DNA of 64,000 bases from Zhongshania marina (GTDB lineage Bacteria; Pseudomonadota; Gammaproteobacteria; Pseudomonadales; Spongiibacteraceae). The DNA lies in NCBI RefSeq assembly GCF_002915595.1, contig NZ_PQGG01000007.1, positions 62,001 through 126,000 of the forward strand. Direction: 5' to 3'. The translations under genes were made by a program, and so were the position numbers. Within the stretch, counting starts at the first letter, position 1, and each line of letters begins with the position of its first letter. The notes beneath the pieces were generated by a model. It saw only the letters and a program-made list of their open reading frames with translations. It was not told the origin of the DNA and searched no databases. Shown piece by piece: positions 18,892 to 27,885 of this stretch.

Positions 18892-19818
18892 GTGACGACG
18901 CTGAACACAAAAATGCCAAACCGCGCTGAACGTCTAAGCCGTATTTTGCTGTCACTGCCCCCAGGCTTATATCTGCTGCTACTTTTTGCGGTGCCCAGCC
19001 TAATGATGCTGTTCGCCTCGTTTCGCTTCTCAGGTGAATACGGCGGCCTAGCGCCTTGGTATTACATAGAAGACGGCCAATTCACCCTAGACCTAACCTT
19101 AGAAAATTGGCAGCGCCTATTTGAATCAGATATCTATTTAGGCCTACTCCTAAAATCACTGGCCTATGCCTTAGCCACCACGCTGATCTGCGTCATCATG
19201 GCCTACCCCCTCGCGCTGATGATTGCACGAAGCAAAAAGCGCCATCGCGATTTACTGCTATTGCTAGTCATACTCCCATTTTGGAGTAATTTTCTGGTGC
19301 GGATTTACGCGTGGATGATTATTTTTAGCCCCCAAGGCGCACTGACCGCCGCCCTCAATGCGGTCACCAGCAGCCTCGGCCTAGAGCCCATTACACTAAT
19401 GTTCAGCGGCACCGCGGTCATTACCTGCCTAGTGTATGTCCACCTGCCCTTTATGATTCTGCCCCTGTACGCCAATTTAGAAAAACACGACCACCGCTTA
19501 CTAGATGCAGCGCAAGACCTTGGCGCCAATCGCTTTCAATGTTTCTGGCTGATTACTTGGCCGCTGTCTCTGCCCGGCATATATGCTGGCGCGGTATTGG
19601 TTTTCATTCCGTCGCTGGGGATTTTTGCCATCCCCGACCTACTCGGCGGCACCAATGGCATCATGATCGGCAATGTCATTAAGCAGCAGTTTGTCGAATC
19701 CCGCGACTGGCCATTTGGCAGCGTGTTATCACTGGTTCTTACCGCTATTACGCTAGTGCTTGTGCTGCTAGCCGCCAAACTGGGCAGCCCCGCTGGAGAA
19801 AACAATGGCAAAAAATAA
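18892..19818 (+). CDS. potB: Polyamine ABC transporter permease, PotB-like
   Basis: This 308-residue permease has six membrane helices and the EAA-like loop DAAQDLGANRFQCFWLITWPLSLPG (about residue 205) that contacts the ATPase. The call as PotB/PotH follows from its position between the ATPase and the second permease and from its longer N-terminus. The GTG at 18892 starts 3 bases after potA; an ATG at 18913 is an alternative start. It overlaps potC by 14 bases. Confidence 0.9.
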   Translation: MTTLNTKMPNRAERLSRILLSLPPGLYLLLLFAVPSLMMLFASFRFSGEYGGLAPWYYIEDGQFTLDLTLENWQRLFESDIYLGLLLKSLAYALATTLICVIMAYPLALMIARSKKRHRDLLLLLVILPFWSNFLVRIYAWMIIFSPQGALTAALNAVTSSLGLEPITLMFSGTAVITCLVYVHLPFMILPLYANLEKHDHRLLDAAQDLGANRFQCFWLITWPLSLPGIYAGAVLVFIPSLGIFAIPDLLGGTNGIMIGNVIKQQFVESRDWPFGSVLSLVLTAITLVLVLLAAKLGSPAGENNGKK

Positions 19819-20587
19819 CGCCAATCCCAGCAAACTACTTATCGCCGCCGGCGGCGTGGTATATATGTTTTTATATATCCCTCTGGCCGTCGTTGTACTG
19901 TTTTCCTTTAACGACTCAAAACTCAATGCTGAGTGGGTCGGCTTTACATGGAAGTGGTATGACAAATTATTTCAAAACGGCGACATTCTGCACGCGGCGG
20001 CAAACTCGCTCATTATCGCCCTCATTAGCGCCCTGCTAGCCACCATACTTGGCACCCTGGCCGGCCTCGCCATTTACCGGTTCCGGCAAAAATGGCTGTC
20101 GGCTTTAGTGCTCGGCCCCATCGCCATGCCCGATATTTTAATCGGGGTCAGCCTGCTGCTGATGTTTATCCTTTTTAACGTCACACTGGGCATGACCTCC
20201 ATCATTCTCGCCCACGTTAGCTTCTGTATTGGCTTTGTGGCACTGGCGGTGCAATCGCGACTTTCCGGCATGGATCAAAGCCTAGTAGAGGCGGCTCGCG
20301 ACCTTGGCGCCACGCCGTTTCAGGCATTTCGACTCGTCACGCTGCCACTTCTGAAACCCGGCATTATTGCCGGCGGCATGATGGCCTTTACACTTTCTAT
20401 TGACGATTTCGTAATTACGTTTTTTACTGCAGGCGTTGGCAGCTCAACGTTGCCTCTGGAGATTTATTCCATGGTCAAAATTGCTGTCACCCCAGAAGTC
20501 AACGCGGTGTCCACCTTGCTTATGCTGGTGACGCTGGTACTGATCACCGCGCTTTCCCGAATCTCACCAACGGTGTTGAGAAACTAA
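19805..20587 (+). CDS. potC: Polyamine ABC transporter permease, PotC-like
   Basis: This 260-residue inner-membrane permease has six predicted helices and the EAA loop EAARDLGATPFQAFRLVTLPLLKPG. It has the LSIDDFVITFFTAG segment conserved in PotC/PotI. It pairs with PotB to form the channel. Its start lies inside the end of potB and has GGAGAA upstream. Confidence 0.92.
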   Translation: MAKNNANPSKLLIAAGGVVYMFLYIPLAVVVLFSFNDSKLNAEWVGFTWKWYDKLFQNGDILHAAANSLIIALISALLATILGTLAGLAIYRFRQKWLSALVLGPIAMPDILIGVSLLLMFILFNVTLGMTSIILAHVSFCIGFVALAVQSRLSGMDQSLVEAARDLGATPFQAFRLVTLPLLKPGIIAGGMMAFTLSIDDFVITFFTAGVGSSTLPLEIYSMVKIAVTPEVNAVSTLLMLVTLVLITALSRISPTVLRN

Positions 20588-20627
20588 GCCACTACCCCTT
20601 ACCTAACCCTTTAAAAAGGACGCTACC

Positions 20628-21686
20628 GTGAAAAAGATACTGTGCTGTTTTGTGCTGTGCCTTTCGCAATTTGCTATGGCTGAGAAAGCGTTACATTTAT
20701 TTAACTGGAACGACTATATCGCCGAAGACACTGTCACCCGCTTTGAAGAGCAGTGTGGCTGTAAAGTTGTGCAGGATTACTTCTCTGCCACCGAAGAAAT
20801 GATGGCAAAACTACTTGCCGGCGCCGGTGATTACGACGTGGTTATTCCCACCCAAAACGCCGTAGAAGCACTGGTTAAACAAGGCTTTTTACTACCTCTC
20901 GATAAAAGCAAGCTAAGCAATCTTGGCAATACCGCCAAGGGATTTTTAGATAAAGCCTATGACCCCGGCAACGTCTACTCACTGCCTTACGCGTTCACTA
21001 CTACGCTTATCGGCTACAACGAAGAAAAAATCGCTGAGCTAGGCATTGACCCGAGCAACTGGTCTATTATTTTTGACCCCGCCGTACTCGAGAAAATCAA
21101 AGGCAAGGTGACGGTAATGGACGATTCTGAAGAGCTATTCGGCGCTGCCCTTAAATACCTCGGCTACTCCATTAACGACAACGACGAAAAGCATTTAAAA
21201 GAAGCTCAGGCGCTGATTTTAAAAGCCAAACCGTACTGGGCAGCATTTAACTCGTCTAGCTATATTAAAGAACTAACCGTTGGCAATATATGGGTTGCCC
21301 ACGGCTACTCTAGCGATATGTTCCAAGCCCGTGTAGACGCAGCGGATGCTGGTCGTGACTTTAGCGTGAACTTCGTACTGCCAAAACAAGGTGCAGTATT
21401 GGCCTTGGATAATATGGTCATCCCGAAAAAAGCCCGCAATCCTGAACTGGCGCTGCAATTTATTAACTTTATGATGGCACCCGAAAACGCCGCAGAGTTA
21501 ACCAATGTTGTTGGCACCGGAAATCCAAATGCGGCCGCCACACCATTTATCGAGCCAGAGATTCTGAAAATTTCCGCTATCTTCCCTGATGACGAAGTAC
21601 AAAAAACCCTCGAGACCGTCAGCGCGCGCAATGCCAAACAACGCCGCCTCATCAATAAATTGTGGACTGAAGTAAAAGTTCGCTAA
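20628..21686 (+). CDS. potD: Periplasmic polyamine-binding protein
   Basis: The 352-residue solute-binding protein has a signal peptide (about 1-18, ending AMA) and starts its mature part with the family motif LHLFNWNDYIAEDTV. Acidic and aromatic residues such as those in NWNDYI and PYAFTTTLIGYN form the polyamine pocket in PotD/PotF. It is the last gene of potABCD, 40 bases after potC with an AAAAAGGA ribosome binding site. It could prefer putrescine or spermidine; the sequence does not decide. Confidence 0.92.
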   Translation: MKKILCCFVLCLSQFAMAEKALHLFNWNDYIAEDTVTRFEEQCGCKVVQDYFSATEEMMAKLLAGAGDYDVVIPTQNAVEALVKQGFLLPLDKSKLSNLGNTAKGFLDKAYDPGNVYSLPYAFTTTLIGYNEEKIAELGIDPSNWSIIFDPAVLEKIKGKVTVMDDSEELFGAALKYLGYSINDNDEKHLKEAQALILKAKPYWAAFNSSSYIKELTVGNIWVAHGYSSDMFQARVDAADAGRDFSVNFVLPKQGAVLALDNMVIPKKARNPELALQFINFMMAPENAAELTNVVGTGNPNAAATPFIEPEILKISAIFPDDEVQKTLETVSARNAKQRRLINKLWTEVKVR

Positions 21687-21734
21687 GTCCCTCAGCGCCG
21701 GCTTTGCATAAAAGCCAGCGTGGTCTATTCTAGA

Positions 21735-21765
21735 AGCAGGTACAAATCAACGTACCTGCTTTATT
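21735..21765 (+). terminator. Terminator after potD
   Basis: AGCAGGTAC (21735-21743) pairs perfectly with GTACCTGCT (21752-21760) around an 8-base loop and is followed by TTATTAAA. It separates the pot operon from the ComEA-like gene. Confidence 0.8.
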
Positions 21766-21802
21766 AAACTTCACATACTTCATCTTGAAAAAGGATTTTA
21801 CG

Positions 21803-22105
21803 ATGAAAACTATTCTACGCCGCTTGTCGGCCACTCGTATTTTACTCGCCCTCGTTTTAAGCCTTGGCTTTCTGAGCCCCAGCTATGCGCTGGACGTTAA
21901 TACCGCTACCGCAGAAGAACTGCAAACACTCAAGCGTGTTGGCCCAAAACGCGCTGCGGCCATTATTCGCTATCGTGAAGAAAATGGCTCAATCAACTCA
22001 GCGGAAGAGCTAATGAAGGTCCCGAGCATTGGCCGCAGTGTTATCGCCGCCAACGGCGATGAACTGACATTCAGCACCAACAAATCAAAACCAGCGGACG
22101 AGTAA
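21803..22105 (+). CDS. Secreted helix-hairpin-helix protein, ComEA-like
   Basis: The ATG at 21803 has an AAGGA ribosome binding site and gives 100 residues. A signal peptide (about 1-31, ending SYA) is followed by a single helix-hairpin-helix DNA-binding domain with LDVNTATAEELQTLKRVGPKRAAAIIRYREENG and VPSIGRSV. Such short periplasmic ComEA proteins bind incoming double-stranded DNA during natural transformation in several gammaproteobacteria, although many are uncharacterised. No other competence gene is adjacent. Confidence 0.85.
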   Translation: MKTILRRLSATRILLALVLSLGFLSPSYALDVNTATAEELQTLKRVGPKRAAAIIRYREENGSINSAEELMKVPSIGRSVIAANGDELTFSTNKSKPADE

Positions 22106-22117
22106 ACCACCTAGACC

Positions 22118-22159
22118 GGTATAAACACCCGTCACAACACGATGGCAGGTGTTTATACC
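22118..22159. repeat. 12-bp perfect inverted repeat between the ComEA-like gene and pyrC
   Basis: GGTATAAACACC (22118-22129) is repeated inverted at 22148-22159 with an 18-base loop. No U-tract follows on the plus strand. It may be the 3' end of the preceding transcript or an element in the pyrC leader region, whose start codon lies 94 bases downstream. Confidence 0.55.
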
Positions 22160-22253
22160 CTATTCAAATTCCTGTAGCATTCTCCGCCAGACACCACGCC
22201 TCCAAAGCCGGCCTTCGTAGATCGCTCGGTGGACGCTAGCAGTAAGGCTCAGC

Positions 22254-23288
22254 ATGCAAACCTTAGAAATTACCCGCCCCGACGACTGGCATATTCATTT
22301 GCGAGACGGCGAGGTGTTAAATCATACCGTCGCAGACGCAAGCCGCTATTTTGGCCGCGTGATCGTCATGCCAAATTTAACGCCGCCGGTGCGCAATCTT
22401 GCCGAGGCAAGGGCATATCGGCAGCGCATTGAACAGGCCTTGCCAGCTAGTGGCCACAAACTACAGCCCTTAATGGTGCTTTATCTAACTGACAACACCC
22501 AGCCGGAAGACATCGCCGCCGCCGCTGCGTCAGACGTGGTCTACGCCGCAAAGTTATATCCCGCTGGCGCAACAACCAATTCAGACTCCGGTGTCACCAG
22601 GATTGAAAAGCTCTACCCCGTGCTTGAAAGCATGGAAAAGCACGGTCTGCCACTACTTGTCCACGGTGAAGTCACCGACGCTGAAATTGATATTTTTGAT
22701 CGCGAAGCGCGCTTTATCGACCGCTACTTACGCAATATATGCCTGCAGTTTCCAGCCTTAAAAGTCGTGCTAGAACATATTACAACGGCTGATGCAGCAC
22801 AGTTTGTAAGTGAGTCAGCAGATAACGTCGCGGCAACCATTACCGCTCACCACCTGCTGTACAACCGCAATCACATGTTGGCCGGTGGCATTCGCCCTCA
22901 CTATTACTGCCTGCCCATTCTTAAGCGCAATACCCATCAGCAGGCGCTGATCGCCGCGGCAACCTCCGCCAGCCCTAAGTTCTTTTTAGGCACCGACTCC
23001 GCACCGCACGCGCGCCACCGCAAAGAAACCAGCTGCGGATGCGCCGGCTGTTACACCGCCTACGCTGCCATCGAGCTCTACGCAGAGGCTTTTGAAACCG
23101 CAGGAAAACTCGACAAACTAGAAGCCTTTGCCAGCTTTTACGGCCCCGATTTTTACGGCTTACCGCGAAATACCGACACCATCATTTTGCAAAAGAATAG
23201 CTGGACCGCGCCGGAGCAACTTCCGCTTGGCGGCGATACCATTTACCCACTGCGGGGCGGTGAGCAACTGCACTGGCAGATTGCCTGA
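22254..23288 (+). CDS. pyrC: Dihydroorotase, type II
   Basis: PyrC (344 residues) cyclises carbamoyl-aspartate to dihydroorotate in pyrimidine synthesis. The metal ligands HIHLRDG (about 14-20), the carboxylated lysine in [24 protein letters not shown] and GTDSAPH are all present, as in the short E. coli-type enzyme. It is followed 7 bases later by rnt, an arrangement common in pseudomonads. Confidence 0.96.
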   Translation: MQTLEITRPDDWHIHLRDGEVLNHTVADASRYFGRVIVMPNLTPPVRNLAEARAYRQRIEQALPASGHKLQPLMVLYLTDNTQPEDIAAAAASDVVYAAKLYPAGATTNSDSGVTRIEKLYPVLESMEKHGLPLLVHGEVTDAEIDIFDREARFIDRYLRNICLQFPALKVVLEHITTADAAQFVSESADNVAATITAHHLLYNRNHMLAGGIRPHYYCLPILKRNTHQQALIAAATSASPKFFLGTDSAPHARHRKETSCGCAGCYTAYAAIELYAEAFETAGKLDKLEAFASFYGPDFYGLPRNTDTIILQKNSWTAPEQLPLGGDTIYPLRGGEQLHWQIA

Positions 23289-23295
23289 GGCGACT

Positions 23296-23928
23296 ATGGA
23301 TTTCAGCGATGAAAAATCGATGATTGCACAACGCTTTCGAGGCTTTCTTCCCGTCGTGATCGACGTCGAAACCGGTGGTTTCAACAGCCAGACTGATGCG
23401 GTACTCGAAATAGCCGCGACCTTTTTGCGCATGGATGATTCAGGCCAACTCGAACCCGACGACACCGTAAGCTACAACGTAGAACCCTTTGAAGGCGCAA
23501 ATTTAGAGACCGCCGCCCTTGAATTTACGGGCATTGATCCCCATAACCCACTACGACAGGCACAGAAAGAGGTGACTGTAATGGGCGAGCTGATGAAGCG
23601 AATTCGTCAGCAAGTAAAAGCCAATGGGTGCACCCGTGCGGTGCTGGTGGGACACAATGCGCACTTCGATCTCGGCTTTGTTTTGGCCGCCATCGAACGC
23701 AGCAATATCAAACGCAACCCCTTCCACCCCTTCTCGGTTATGGATACCGCAAGCCTTTCTGGGCTTGCCTACGGCCATACCGTCTTGGCTAGAGCTTGCC
23801 AGTTGGCCGATATCGACTTCGACAACAGCGAAGCTCACAGCGCCGCTTATGATGCCTTTAAAACCGCCGAATTGTTCTGTCAGATCGTCAATCGCTGGCA
23901 GCAACTGGGAGGCTGGCGTTGGCCCTGA
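23296..23928 (+). CDS. rnt: Ribonuclease T
   Basis: RNase T (210 residues) trims the 3' ends of tRNA and other stable RNA. The ATG at 23296 follows a GAGG ribosome binding site. DEDD exonuclease motifs are present: Exo I VVIDVETGGFNSQTD, Exo II GHNAHFDLGF and Exo III HSAAYDAFKTAELF. An N-terminal RFRGFLP segment is also typical. Confidence 0.95.
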   Translation: MDFSDEKSMIAQRFRGFLPVVIDVETGGFNSQTDAVLEIAATFLRMDDSGQLEPDDTVSYNVEPFEGANLETAALEFTGIDPHNPLRQAQKEVTVMGELMKRIRQQVKANGCTRAVLVGHNAHFDLGFVLAAIERSNIKRNPFHPFSVMDTASLSGLAYGHTVLARACQLADIDFDNSEAHSAAYDAFKTAELFCQIVNRWQQLGGWRWP

Positions 23929-24039
23929 TCTTGCTGCACTAATTCACGACCAACAGTGAAGTGTCAGCAAAACATAATGTAAATCAGGTACAACATTTAA
24001 CTGTTTTACAACACAAAACCATACTCAGGAGAGAATCAC

Positions 24040-24621
24040 ATGGCTTTTGAATTACCCGCACTACCTTACGCAAAAGACGCGTTAGAACCCCATATTTCTG
24101 CCGAAACCCTCGACTTCCACCACGGCAAACACCACAACGCATACTTAACCAAATTGAATGAATTGGTGCCTGGCAGCGAATTTGAAGGCAAGTCTCTAGA
24201 AGACATCATCAAAACGTCAAGCGGTGTATTGTTCAACCAAGCCGCTCAGGTTTGGAATCACACTTTCTACTGGAACAGCCTCAGCCCAAATGGCGGCGGC
24301 GCGCCGACTGGCGAACTCGCTGCTGCAATTGATAAGGCATTTGGTTCTTTTGAAGAATTTAAAACCGCTTTCAATGGCAAAGCAGTTGGCAACTTTGGCT
24401 CAGGCTGGACATGGCTGGTTAAAAACGCCGACGGCAGCCTAGAAATCGTGAACACCGACGATGCTGACACCCCGATCGCCCGCGAAGGCCAAACACCACT
24501 GTTTACCGCCGACGTATGGGAACACGCTTATTACATCGACTACCGCAACGCTCGTCCAAAGTACTTGGAAGGCTTCTGGAATTTGGTGAACTGGGAATTT
24601 GCTGCGGCTAATTTTGCTTAA
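24040..24621 (+). CDS. sodB: Iron superoxide dismutase
   Basis: This 193-residue cytoplasmic enzyme removes superoxide. Metal ligands are His near residue 27 ([13 protein letters not shown]), His in [16 protein letters not shown], and Asp and His in [16 protein letters not shown]. The FGSGWTWL segment and the [11 protein letters not shown] pattern with Gln fit the iron rather than the manganese form. It has a GGAGAG ribosome binding site and ends at a large terminator and repeat structure shared with the convergent peroxiredoxin. Confidence 0.96.
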   Translation: MAFELPALPYAKDALEPHISAETLDFHHGKHHNAYLTKLNELVPGSEFEGKSLEDIIKTSSGVLFNQAAQVWNHTFYWNSLSPNGGGAPTGELAAAIDKAFGSFEEFKTAFNGKAVGNFGSGWTWLVKNADGSLEIVNTDDADTPIAREGQTPLFTADVWEHAYYIDYRNARPKYLEGFWNLVNWEFAAANFA

Positions 24622-24633
24622 TTGCAAAATTTG

Positions 24634-24734
24634 GTCGGACGTCTGAGGTCGGGCGTCGGATAAAAAAGCCCGATGCGTGAAACGCATCGGGCTTTTTCGT
24701 TTTAGCATCTAGCGTCCGACTTCCGACGCCCGAC
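24634..24734. repeat. REP-like inverted repeat nest flanking a terminator
   Basis: The 13-mer GTCGGGCGTCGGA (24648-24660) recurs inverted at 24722-24734. A second related pair, GTCGGAC at 24634-24640 and GTCCGAC at 24713-24719, shows the same core. The copies bracket the terminator hairpin symmetrically, so the whole 100-base block can fold into a nested stem. G+C-rich GTCGG-type units of this kind resemble repetitive extragenic palindromes. Only this copy is in the window. Confidence 0.6.
24663..24697. terminator. Bidirectional terminator between sodB and peroxiredoxin
   Basis: A 16-bp perfect stem runs from AAAAAGCCCGATGCGT (24663-24678) to ACGCATCGGGCTTTTT (24682-24697) with a 3-base loop. 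It has U-tracts in both directions. Confidence 0.92.
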
Positions 24735-24741
24735 TACCTCA

Positions 24742-25344
24742 TCACAGCTTATCTGAATTCTCAGCCAAGTATGCAGCAACGCCGTCTGGTGATGCATTCA
24801 TACCTTTGTCGCCTTTATTCCAGCCAGCTGGGCAAACTTCGCCGTGCTCTTCGTGGAATTGCAGTGCTTCAACCAAACGCACCAGCTCGTCAACGTTACG
24901 GCCAAGTGGCAGGTCATTTACTAGCTGCGAACGAACCATACCTTCTTTGTCGATTAAGAAAGCGCCACGGAAAGCGACACCGCCTTCAGCTTCTACGTCG
25001 TAGGCACGGCAGATGTCGTGACGAACGTCAGCAGCCATAGTGTATGTTACTGGACCAATACCGCCGTCTTTAATAGCAGTGTTGCGCCATGCATTGTGCG
25101 TGAACTGAGAATCGATTGAGACACTGATCACTTCCACACCCAGCTCACGGAATTTATCCATGCGGTGATCAAGTGCAATCAGTTCTGACGGGCAAACGAA
25201 TGTGAAGTCCAGTGGGTAGAAGAACAGCAAAGCGTATTTGCCTTTAGCCGCTTCGCTTAGAGTAAAGCTATCGACAATTTCGCCAGTACCAAGTACTGCT
25301 GCGCATGTGAAATCTGGAGCTGGCTTGCCTACTAGAACGCCCAT
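24742..25344 (-). CDS. 2-Cys peroxiredoxin (AhpC/Prx family)
   Basis: The 200-residue protein starts at the ATG at 25344, with AGAGG upstream. The peroxidatic Cys is in FYPLDFTFVCPSELIAL (about residue 50) and the resolving Cys in EEHGEVCPAGWNKG, so it is a typical 2-Cys enzyme reducing hydrogen peroxide and alkyl hydroperoxides. GGVAFRGAFLIDKEG and the C-terminal helix fit the AhpC/Prx1 group. No ahpF lies next to it, so the reductant is probably thioredoxin. It is convergent with sodB. Confidence 0.93.
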   Translation of the reverse strand: MGVLVGKPAPDFTCAAVLGTGEIVDSFTLSEAAKGKYALLFFYPLDFTFVCPSELIALDHRMDKFRELGVEVISVSIDSQFTHNAWRNTAIKDGGIGPVTYTMAADVRHDICRAYDVEAEGGVAFRGAFLIDKEGMVRSQLVNDLPLGRNVDELVRLVEALQFHEEHGEVCPAGWNKGDKGMNASPDGVAAYLAENSDKL

Positions 25345-25528
25345 GTAATACACCTCTGATTAATGATTAATGATTAATATAAGTTGATTAAACGGCAAGA
25401 AATGCCGTAAAAACATGATTCAGATCGGCAATCATACACGCCGCCCTCGCCCAATCCCATTGAATTTTCTTATCGCCACCATAGTCATGCGCTATTGAAA
25501 CAACACTGCAATAATTACAAGAACTTAA

Positions 25529-25557
25529 TTGACAAGCATTCTCATTTGCATTATCGT
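25529..25557 (+). promoter_or_regulatory. bfd promoter
   Basis: TTGACA (25529-25534) and TATCGT (25552-25557) are 17 bases apart, upstream of bfd. The spacer contains a Fur-box-like sequence. Confidence 0.6.
25537..25555. promoter_or_regulatory. Fur-box-like operator in the bfd promoter
   Basis: On the minus strand it reads GATAATGCAAATGAGAATG, matching 13 of 19 positions of the Fur consensus GATAATGATAATCATTATC. It lies between the -35 and -10 of the bfd promoter, where bound Fur would block polymerase. Iron repression of bfd is known in several bacteria. Confidence 0.6.
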
Positions 25558-25594
25558 TGAGCTTCAAATTCGAGCCCATGAGATTCAAAATAGA

Positions 25595-25792
25595 ATGTAC
25601 GTTTGTCTCTGTAAAGGTATTACCGACAAGCATATCCGCGACGCTGTAGATGCCGGTGCTGGCAGCTTCCGCGAAGTTCGTCGTCAACTTGAATTAGCAA
25701 GCCAATGTGGTAAATGCGGCTCACTTGCCCGCGATATCTACGACAGCTATTTAAACAGCTACGACGAGAATTTGTGTTACGCCGCCGCGTAA
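25595..25792 (+). CDS. bfd: Bacterioferritin-associated ferredoxin
   Basis: Bfd (65 residues) carries a [2Fe-2S] cluster and delivers electrons to bacterioferritin so that stored iron is released. The four cluster cysteines are in YVCLCKGIT and ASQCGKCGSLA. Short length and position 129 bases before bacterioferritin support the call. The ATG at 25595 is chosen because the conserved sequence begins MYVCLCKG. Confidence 0.95.
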   Translation: MYVCLCKGITDKHIRDAVDAGAGSFREVRRQLELASQCGKCGSLARDIYDSYLNSYDENLCYAAA

Positions 25793-25921
25793 CGCAACTG
25801 ATAACGATTAGTTTTACCCTTCTCTTAACCCTTTAAAATCAATCACTTAGCTTGACTTTTCGCTTGGTCTGGGCGCACACTTTACGCCTCGCAATCAGCT
25901 AATCGCAAAAGGACAGCAATC

Positions 25922-26401
25922 ATGAAAGGTGACAGCAAGGTTATTGCCTATCTCAATAAAGCCCTCGGCAATGAACTCGTAGCGATTAACCAATATTTCC
26001 TCCACTCCCGCATGTTTAAAGATTGGGGGCTGAAGGAGTTAGCCGACTACGAATATCACGAATCTATCGATGAAATGAAGCACGCAGACAAGCTCATCGA
26101 ACGTATTCTATTCCTTGAAGGTTTACCGAATCTCCAAGACCTCGGCAAATTATTGATTGGTGAGAACACCAAAGAAATGCTGGAGTGTGACCTCAGCTTA
26201 GAGCTAAAAGCCGTTCCCGACCTCAAAGACGGAATTAAGTACTGCGAGTCAGTAGGCGACTATATCAGCCGTGAGCTGATGGAAGAGATTCTAGAGTCTG
26301 AAGAAGAGCACATCGACTGGTTAGAAACCCAATTAAGCTTAATTGATAAAGTGGGTATTCAAAATTACCAGCAGTCTATGATGGGTAGTATTGGCTCTTA
26401 A
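25922..26401 (+). CDS. bfr: Bacterioferritin
   Basis: Bfr (159 residues) forms a 24-mer that oxidises and stores iron. Ferroxidase ligands are seen in [25 protein letters not shown] (which also contains the heme-binding Met) and [12 protein letters not shown]. Length and the [10 protein letters not shown] loop are typical. A ribosome binding site AAAAGGA precedes the start, and a sigma-70-like TTGACT lies 70 bases upstream. It is probably transcribed separately from bfd. Confidence 0.95.
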   Translation: MKGDSKVIAYLNKALGNELVAINQYFLHSRMFKDWGLKELADYEYHESIDEMKHADKLIERILFLEGLPNLQDLGKLLIGENTKEMLECDLSLELKAVPDLKDGIKYCESVGDYISRELMEEILESEEEHIDWLETQLSLIDKVGIQNYQQSMMGSIGS

Positions 26402-26445
26402 TCTCAAGTTCGCCCGATAGGTTTCGGCGCAGAATAGAGAAATGG

Positions 26446-26484
26446 GGCTGGAATACCTCTTAAACGTCGAGGTATTCCCCAGCC
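26446..26484. terminator. Hairpin between bfr and the TetR gene
   Basis: GGCTGG-AATACCTC (26446-26459) pairs with GAGGTATTCCCCAGCC (26469-26484), with two bulged bases in the right arm. The right arm is the last codons of the TetR gene. No U-tract follows on either strand, so termination efficiency is uncertain. Confidence 0.5.
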
Positions 26485-27098
26485 AAACTCCGAATCGCCT
26501 GAGTTGCTGCTTCGTCAAGATGAGGTAGTAGCAACTGGGTTACCTGATAAGCGCCACGACCAAAGCGGCTTCGATCCTCCCCTTGTACATCACAGGCCAA
26601 CTCAAAACTGATCCAGTACGTCATAAGCACAACAATATTCCTAGCCAAAGCACCGACATCAACTTCATCTTTAGAAATACCAAGAATCACACAGCCCTGC
26701 TGCGCAACGGAAATTTTGCGGTGCAATAACTGGGCGGTGGATCGCCGAAGCGGCGGATATTTTGCTAACAACTGCGCGAGATCCCGATAAGCAAATCGAT
26801 AAACCCACATAATCTCGAACAATAGACTTAGCTTCATCCACGCCTCGACAATATCGACCTGCTCCTCCTTGTCCAAAATCAACAAGCTTGAAACCTTTCT
26901 TTCGAAGCGGGCAAACAATGCCTGAACCAAATCAGCCTTGGTTTTGAAATGATAATGGAGATTACCGGGACTCATATCTAATTCGTCGGCAATTGCATTG
27001 GTCGTAACGTTTGGCTCGCCCTCTAAATTAAATAAATCTAAGGCGGTATCAAGAATACGGTCTTTAGTTTTCTTTTTTTCCGGCGTCGCAATAGCCAT
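26460..27098 (-). CDS. TetR-family regulator, PhaD-like
   Basis: This 212-residue protein has a TetR helix-turn-helix at about residues 12-60 (KDRILDTALDLFNLEGEPNVTTNAIADELDMSPGNLHYHFKTKADLV). It resembles PhaD of Pseudomonas, a regulator of PHA synthesis and phasin genes that also has FNxxGEPNV and SPGNLYYHF. The C-terminal ligand-binding domain is alpha-helical. It is the last gene of a same-strand run (phasin-like, DUF445, FFLEE-type, TetR; gaps of 103, 52 and 30 bases) that begins at a promoter carrying the island's palindromic operator. It is therefore the likely regulator and may be autoregulated. The PhaD link is by resemblance only. Confidence 0.8.
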   Translation of the reverse strand: MAIATPEKKKTKDRILDTALDLFNLEGEPNVTTNAIADELDMSPGNLHYHFKTKADLVQALFARFERKVSSLLILDKEEQVDIVEAWMKLSLLFEIMWVYRFAYRDLAQLLAKYPPLRRSTAQLLHRKISVAQQGCVILGISKDEVDVGALARNIVVLMTYWISFELACDVQGEDRSRFGRGAYQVTQLLLPHLDEAATQAIRSLAGEYLDV

Positions 27099-27128
27099 GA
27101 CTCATTATCCTTATGCTCTTTACGGAAA

Positions 27129-27833
27129 TTAATTGCTACCTGTCTCGACCGGCGAATAAATAACATTCGCGCCCCTGCGAATATTCGCTATAGCTTGGCG
27201 TTCAAGCGTTATCACATCCGCTAGAGCAAGGCGTGGATCACCGGCCTTTTTTGCGAGCTTAAAGCCATGCGAGAGCAATTTATGTAGCCGTTTAAATCCA
27301 AACATCCGCGCTGGGATTTTAGAAACTTTTAGACCGGTAATAACAATCGGATCACGAATTGCTTCATCGAGATAAACGCTAAATTTTTCAAATAAGGCTA
27401 ACTGATACTCCATGTCGTCAAGCACCGCCGCCCGATGACATGCCTCGACATATAACTTGACATCAAGCCCACCAGTCTCGGCAACACCATGTAATTGCTC
27501 GACCAGTTTTTCACTTATTTCAAAAGTCAGCGCATTAAATTCCAAGCCAACCGTCAACATGTCTGTTCCGGTAAATAATTTTTCTATAACTTTAACTATA
27601 TTAGTCTTTTTATTAAGTTCGTGAAGGTGAACTCCTAACAAAACCTCGCTTAAATAAAACTCCAGTAAATCTCCCTTAGGGCCACCTCCACACTCTGAGC
27701 CCAAAGCAGTCAACATGGCCTCCAATCGCCACTGCTGGAGTGCAAGTACGCAAGAAGCAAAATCAGCATCCTCGTGCAAACGCAGAGCCTGATAACGATT
27801 TATACTTGAGAGGATTGAGGCAGCATCATCCAT
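27129..27833 (-). CDS. Conserved alpha-helical protein, FFLEE-motif type
   Basis: The 234-residue protein appears soluble and largely helical, with no signal peptide. The segment DLLEFYLSEVLLG (about 55-67), after an N-terminal QALRLHEDADFASCVLALQQWRLEAML, resembles the FFLEE-motif protein family of gammaproteobacteria, although the motif is degenerate here (EFYLSE). Its function is unknown. It lies 30 bases before the TetR gene and may be co-transcribed with it, suggesting a role tied to the lipid-granule island. Family assignment is tentative. Confidence 0.6.
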   Translation of the reverse strand: MDDAASILSSINRYQALRLHEDADFASCVLALQQWRLEAMLTALGSECGGGPKGDLLEFYLSEVLLGVHLHELNKKTNIVKVIEKLFTGTDMLTVGLEFNALTFEISEKLVEQLHGVAETGGLDVKLYVEACHRAAVLDDMEYQLALFEKFSVYLDEAIRDPIVITGLKVSKIPARMFGFKRLHKLLSHGFKLAKKAGDPRLALADVITLERQAIANIRRGANVIYSPVETGSN

Positions 27834-27885
27834 GCAAAATAGTCTCTGAAGGTGTGTTTGGCACTAAACCAAGGCCCAACTGGTG

